Source: Ascochyta rabiei (lineage: Eukaryota; Ascomycota; Dothideomycetes; Pleosporales; Didymellaceae). Taken from it: DNA of 64,000 nt. Of the stretch, positions 58,816-64,000 are shown piece after piece; position 1 is the first letter of the stretch, and each line of letters begins with the position of its first letter. The notes below the pieces were generated by a model. The model was not told where the DNA came from. It worked only from the letters and a program-made list of their open reading frames with translations, and ran no database searches. The translations under genes and the position numbers were made by a program. The stretch lies in contig NC_082413.1 of NCBI RefSeq assembly GCF_004011695.2, positions 496,001 through 560,000 on the forward strand. Direction: 5' to 3'.

Positions 58816-61800
58816 ATGTCTCCTGCCAGTAGTCAGCGTGCATGCTTCTTCCCCAAGGCCGACGCTGCTGTCCTTCGCTCACGCCATGCCGCCCCCACGG
58901 CACGACCAACCGAAATATCACCCATTTTTGACACCGACAATGCCTACAGAGCCCTCGACATCTGGTCTATCGAGGTTGCAGAGCGCGTCTATCCAGATCG
59001 GACAGATGTCTGGGCGCCAGCAACCATCCCAGACAGGCCGTCCATGCAGTGTGCGACCGACAAATATCTTCTGCCTATGCTAACACGCAACGAGAGGCTG
59101 CGTCTGACCATGTTGTTCTACTACACTCGAGGTGCACTTGAGGATAACGAACTTCAGTCAAGGCTGCAAGAGAAAGTCTACCTGGCAAGGGACACGGTAG
59201 GATGGGAATTTGTCATCGCCGGTCTGCTGAACCACAACACTTACACCCGCATGGTCACAGTCGGCCTTCCTTTGGCTGTGCTACCTCGCCGCGAGAGCAC
59301 ATGTGCTCACACCGTTAACCAGCCACCAGGCGTAGGTCTCAGCTTCTTGTGTTTCCTGCTTTCCGTCCTTGCTGACACACCTACAGACGGTTTTCACCCT
59401 ACTCAATATGGCAGAGGATTGGCGGTTTCGAGAATCACCACATGTTGACGTGGGCGGTCTTCGCGCCTACGCGGGGTCTCCCCTGCGATTTGAGACCGAG
59501 TATGGCGAGCATGTTGCATTTGGATCACTATGTGTTGCGTCGAACACGCCACAAGAACCGCTTTCGATAGAGCAGCAGCGGTCCTTGGCACGCCTGGCAG
59601 ATTGGATCGTTGCCGACATTGTTCATGCTCACAGATCCAGACGACAAAAGGAGAGACGGCATATGATGGATCGGCTTGCACAACTACAAGAGCAGTTGAA
59701 CGCTGATCGGAATCTGGAGGAAGCCGTCCAAAACATGCTTCAAGAAGTCTATCCTGAGAGTTTAGTCAGAATCATGGTAGCGCGAGGGGAGATGCTCCAC
59801 CTTGGAGATGGGACGAGTGTACCAACAACGGATATCGAGCATGGACTCTGGGAAGACAGCGACTACTTCGAGTACATGATCGAGAATTTCAACCACCAAG
59901 ACCTGATAGCACCCAGGTCGATACGGACAATCAGTTCGCCGTGCTCAGGCCAAAGCACACCAACTTATGTTATTGTTGGTTCGAAGGATTTCCGGCACGT
60001 ATTCGACGATGTTGACGCATGGTTTGTGCAGATGTGTGCGACCTTCTTGTGCCGCTATTGGCAAGACCGGGCGCTCAAGGAGGCTTTGAGAGCCAAAGAG
60101 ATGTTTCTGCGCGGAATCACGCACCAACTTCGGACACCTATCCACGGCATCCTTGGATCGGTCGATCTCTTGACCGAAGAGCTGAAGTCACGAAACGTAG
60201 TCAGCGCTACTGCTGAATCGACACCAAACGCCACGCCTAGCGACGAGCAGGTCAGCATGCTGGATCCCTATGCATACATCAAGGCTATCCGGACGTCTGC
60301 ACGAGAACTCATATCGACGGTCAACAGCCTCATCAAGCTCAATCAATGGGCTGATATTGCAGAAGCCCAACGAGTCGTCGGCGTACATACAATCGACGAG
60401 ATTGAGGCAGCCATACTAAACGAGCTGACGTTCTACTTGCCCGATGACGTCGCCGTGCGACCGACACTCGTACTGAACCATCGATTGCCGGAACGCTGCG
60501 ATACCATATCGTTGGACCTACGCCTTTTCGTCGACTGCATCCAACCTGTCGTTCTGAATGCGATTCAGAACACTATCGGAGGTATTGTGGTAGTGACAAT
60601 TACTATCAGTAGAGACTATCGCTCGCTGATAGTCGACATCACGGACAATGGCTGTGGTATAAAACCGGAACATCAAAGGAGGATCTTTGACGCTTACGAG
60701 AAAATTGACAACCACACCACCGATGCTGGCCTCGGTCTGACACTGGCTGGGAAGCTAGCCAATCTGATGAACGGTTGTGTTTCTCTTGTGTCGTCCGAAG
60801 CAGGAAAAGGATCGCACTTCCGAATCGCATTCAATGACCCTACATGTGCATCCTCGCTGTCACCAATTCGAAAGGAATACGCACACCTGCCGCCTGTCTT
60901 CAACAGGCTCCCTGCAGATGATCTGACATATTTACCTGGTATTACCTTTGCAGAGTATCTCGTTGGACGAGGCTACATCGAATCCCCAAACCATACAGAG
61001 GCACTGCTGACGCTGGACTACACACGCGACCTGACGCAGCTCTTCAAGAACACAAAGCAAGTACGCGAAAACCAAGTCGCCATTTGCCTCGTACCGGAGA
61101 ATGACCTAGTGATCAATTTCGCTGAGCAGCGAGTCTTGCGGGACAACAATGTCATATACGTGAAAGGACCGTTTACGTCACGTGCAATCGAGAACACTTT
61201 AGCGGAAGCCGACGCCATTTTTGCCGAGCACGCCGCAGCGAAAGCAGCTCAAACAAGACTGCTCGCAGGTGGTGGCCTTTCTCTCGAACCGACGCCACCA
61301 GCAACACCTGCATGCAGAGACTCGGAAGATGACCCTGGCTTCCTAACCCCCGGCCTCATCCGCCGCGGGTCCATCTTGCCCAAAACGCTTGTGGAGGAAG
61401 AACTCACCAAATCCGTCTCCGCCCTCAACCTCACTGCACAGCCTAGCGCACCACAACCTCAATCGACCAAACCCCCCCAATCGACCAAACCCATGACCCT
61501 CCTTGTCGATGACAACGCGATCAACCTTCGCCTCCTGGAAATGTACTGCAACCGACGCTTCATACCATACTGCACCGCAACCGACGGAGCCCAAGCCGTG
61601 AAACTCTTCGCCGAGCACCGTGCGCCCACCGATTCTGCACCGATACCCCCACGCACGCACCTTGATCCCTTCACCGAAACCACAGCCGGGTCATCCATCG
61701 CACATCCGCCGGCTCTGCGGCCCTTCGACCTCGTATTGATGGACCTGCAGATGCCCGTGTGCGACGGCATCAGCGCAACGAGCCAGATACGCGCACTGGA

Positions 61801-61975
61801 GAAAGAGCACGGCTGGGACAAGAGCGTAGTTTTTATCGTGACGGGCCAGGACAGTCCGCGGGACCGCGCCAGTGCGCAGGACGCCGGCAGCGACGGATAT
61901 CTAGTCAAGCCCGTGGGGCCGAAGGTGCTGGATCGGGGCGTTAAGCAGTGGTTTCCCCACGCTGAGATTGGGTAA
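58816..61975 (+). CDS. hybrid histidine kinase (HATPase + receiver)
   Basis: Two exons: 58816-59331 and 59387-61975, 55-bp intron (gtaggt...tacag), product 1034 aa. No membrane segment is visible, so it is probably a soluble sensor. The N-terminal 370 residues contain a GAF-like region (FETEYGEHVAFGSLCVASNTP and the helix LARLADWIVADIVHAHRSRRQKE). The phosphoacceptor His is about residue 418 in FLRGITHQLRTPIHGILGSVDLL; the ATPase domain has the N box (VVLNAIQNT), G1 DITDNGCGI, and GLGLTLAGKLANLMNG. The receiver starts at TLLVDDNAINLRLLEMYC, with the phosphorylated Asp at about residue 958 in FDLVLMDLQMPVCDG and the conserved Lys in YLVKPVGPK. It would pass phosphate to a Ypd1-type protein and the HOG or Skn7 branch. 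The signal is unknown. The first in-frame ATG before the conserved part was taken as the start. Confidence 0.93.
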
Positions 61976-62623
61976 AGAAAACAAGGGGGGGTTCAGGGTA
62001 CTTACTGGTTGAAGGGTGGAAAAGCGATAGGGTAATAGTGTCGCCATTGTATAGCATCCATCGCATCGTATAGCATAGCATAGCATAGCATAGCATAGCA
62101 TAGCATAGCATAGCACGGCGTTTTGGGGCTTGGGTAAACTAGACGCAGAGGCGTATATATACCCCATTGTAATTTTCTTCACTTTACACACATGCAAATA
62201 CCATATAATACATTCACCGTCTCGCGTCCGCCGTTACCTGCTTTGTTTTCTGCAGGCGAGCGAGGCGAAGAGAAGAGAAGGGAAGAGAGTGTCGATGCAA
62301 TTCATGTACGACCATTCCAAGCAACGAAGCAAGCAACGTCGATGGAGACGCGCGACTCGGCGAACGGTCGTTCGGTCGGTCGGTCGGTAAGCAGATGCAG
62401 AGAGAGAGAGAGGGTTATCGAATACAATAAATACAGGGAGAGAAATATTTGACCAGCAGAACGTCGGTGACTGCTGCGATCTGGACGTGAGCGCCATCTA
62501 CCCATGCTAGCAAGCCATGACTAGCGTACCCAACCAAACGCCTGTATCCAACCAACCATGCTACACCAAACACCCCGTCATCAATCATGGAAAAAGCATA
62601 CATGTGTATCATCTACAACCGCC
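61976..62623. other. intergenic between convergent kinase and SNF2 genes
   Basis: About 650 bp of 3' flanks with a pentanucleotide repeat (next entry), and a (ggtc)-type ggtcggtcggtcggt run and (ag)n run at about 62372-62412. No gene. Confidence 0.5.
62071..62115. repeat. pentanucleotide microsatellite (tagca)9
   Basis: Nine perfect tagca units, about 95 bp after the histidine kinase stop codon, so probably in its 3' UTR. Confidence 0.97.
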
Positions 62624-64000
62624 TCAGCGCCTACCATACACACTGTCCTCATTCCTCTTCTTGCTGAAGCCCAGACTGCCCGCTTTGCGTGCAGGACGGG
62701 GCGCCGTCGTCTCGCCTCGCGCGCCCATCTCAGCGCCGCCCTCAAGCACCCTCCGCTTAGTGAAGATGTCCTGCTCCGGGCCGGCGGCGTCCATGTGCGT
62801 GTGGTCGTACTCTGCCTCGCGCTTGAAGAGGTTGAGAATGTCCTTCATGCTGAGCTTGCCGATGGCCTTGCCGCCCTCGATGGCTGCTTGGGCGAGCTTG
62901 CGCTTCGCTTCCTGCAGCTCGAGGATGCGCTCTTCGACGCTGTTGTGAATCGAAAGACGGTAGACGGTTACGTCGACGGTCTGGTTGAGGCGGTGGACGC
63001 GGTCGATTGCTTGTTCCTCGACGAACTGACATGTGTTAGTTGGAAGTATTTTGGCAGAGGGAAAAAAGAGAGCTTACGGGGTTCCAGAAGGGCTCCATGA
63101 TGACCACGCGGCTGGCGGCTGTGAGGTTGAGACCCAAGCTTCCGCACTTCAAACTGCAAAGCAAAACACGTGTCCGTTTGTCTTCGCGCAGCTTTTGCAA
63201 GCTCGCTTCGCGGAGATCGTTGCGCATGCTGCCGTCGTAGCGGGTGAAGCTAAAGTCGGCGCGCTTGAGGAACGGCTCAATGAGGTCGAGCATGGAGGTG
63301 AATTGTGAGAAGACAATGACCTTGTGCTCTGGAGTCTCTTTCTCGAGGATTTGGAGAAGCTGGCGGATCTTTGTTGATGGGACCAAGTCTGAAGCGTGGT
63401 AGCCGTCATCTGATTCTTCAGTCTGAGACGCGTCGTCTTCGTCATCAGAACCTGACTCCGAGGCCGACTCTACCTCTGTCGCTGAATCGTCTTCGTTGTC
63501 AGAGATGAGGTTGACCGTCCGTGGTTTGTCTTTTGTGAACAACTTCCTGCGGACGACCGGTGCCTCCTCCTCGCTGTCAGTGTCATGCACGATGAAGGAG
63601 TCGAGGTTACTTGTGCTCTCATCGACACTCACAGATGCTTGAGAGTCGATGGATGCTAATGTGTCACCGCCACCTTCGGCGTCCTCGTCATCTGTGCCAC
63701 CAGCCTTGCCGAGGTCTTCAGAGTGTTGTTGGTCTTCGGGCACAAGCCACTCGCCCTCTTCCTCTTCGTCGTCACTGTCAACGACAACGCGGCGCTGTCG
63801 AGACGGCTTTGCGGGTCGAACGACATCGTCCTCGTCTTCATCGTCATCATCGTCATCATCGTTCTGGACAGTTGGTGGTTGGGAAAGCTTCCTCTCCTTG
63901 CTAGGCTTGTGCTTGTGTTTGCTGTGCTTCTTCTTATGCTTCTCTGCCTTCTTCGAAGAAGCATTGAGATCGCTCTCACAATCGTTGCATCGAATAGCTC
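62624..64000 (-). CDS. SNF2-family ATPase with RING finger, 3' part (helicase C domain)
   Basis: Minus-strand gene that runs off the right edge; only its C-terminal part is in the window. Exons here: 64000-63079 (continuing to the right; the last exon base is 63078) and 63025-62624, with a 52-bp intron (gtaagc...gtcag). The first residues, RCNDCESDL, look like the final Cys pair of a RING finger. A basic and then very acidic linker with long Asp/Glu runs follows, then the helicase C domain: KIRQLLQILEKETPEHKVIVFSQFTSMLDLIEPFL, YDGSMRNDLREASLQKLRED, VLLCSLKCGSLGLNLTAASRVVIMEPFWNP and, after the intron, VEEQAIDRVHRLNQTVDVTVYRL. The order helicase-RING-helicase is that of RAD5/RAD16/ULS1-type proteins in DNA repair and chromatin. 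Which of these it is needs the upstream part. Confidence 0.88.

Overview
The window is nuclear DNA of a filamentous ascomycete (Pezizomycotina), most likely a Dothideomycete of the Pleosporales type. Reasons: the introns are 49-164 bp with GT-AG (rarely GC-AG) borders and CTNAC-like branch sites; coding regions are GC-balanced; a HET-domain gene and fungal-restricted families such as DLT1, HUL5, SPB4 and DGK1 are present; and the transposon islands are AT-rich with dense CpA-to-TpA (TpG-to-TpA) change, the signature of repeat-induced point mutation (RIP). The species call is inference. No tRNA, rRNA, CRISPR or prokaryotic feature was seen.

Layout. 1-22 kb is a normal gene-dense euchromatic block: HET protein (+), TATA-binding protein (+), DLT1 (-), GH47 mannosidase (+), peroxisomal thiolase with a PTS2 signal (-), WBP2/GRAM protein (-), a long histidine-phosphatase protein (-), class II aldolase-like protein (-), a divergent ribosomal P1-like protein (+) and a secreted FMN alpha-hydroxyacid oxidase-like protein (-). 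22-31 kb is a transposon-rich accessory block. It holds a nested RIP-mutated island at 22.0-24.5 kb, a pair of direct repeats, a 5'-truncated beta-propeller (Vgb lyase-like) gene, and a heme-thiolate peroxygenase pseudogene split by a Tc1-like element. 31-43 kb is again ordinary: SPB4 (-), DGK1 (+), an F-box-like relic, a small membrane protein (+), UBC7 with two GC-AG introns (-) and a Golgi-type glycosyltransferase-like protein with a 7 x 30 bp minisatellite (-). 43.8-46.2 kb is a second nested transposon island. 46.5-64 kb carries an ER-type SDR (-), a J-domain protein (+), a tail-anchored proline-rich protein (-), HUL5 HECT ligase (+), a hybrid histidine kinase (+) and the 3' end of a SNF2/RING/helicase-C protein (-) that runs off the window.

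The genes do not form a pathway or biosynthetic cluster; most are conserved single-copy housekeeping genes. The most distinctive content is in the islands. Two pogo-family DNA transposons of nearly equal length (1863 and 1864 bp) have closely similar bodies. Their terminal inverted repeats have the same architecture (two 17-bp direct repeats per end) but a different 3' half of the repeat unit. Each copy is nested inside a shorter inverted-repeat element of a different type. All three transposases are dead, and the first catalytic Asp has been changed to Asn in the same way in each.

All gene models were built by hand from reading frames, splice-site consensus and remembered family features. 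No alignment or database search was run, so intron borders and names should be read with the confidence given.
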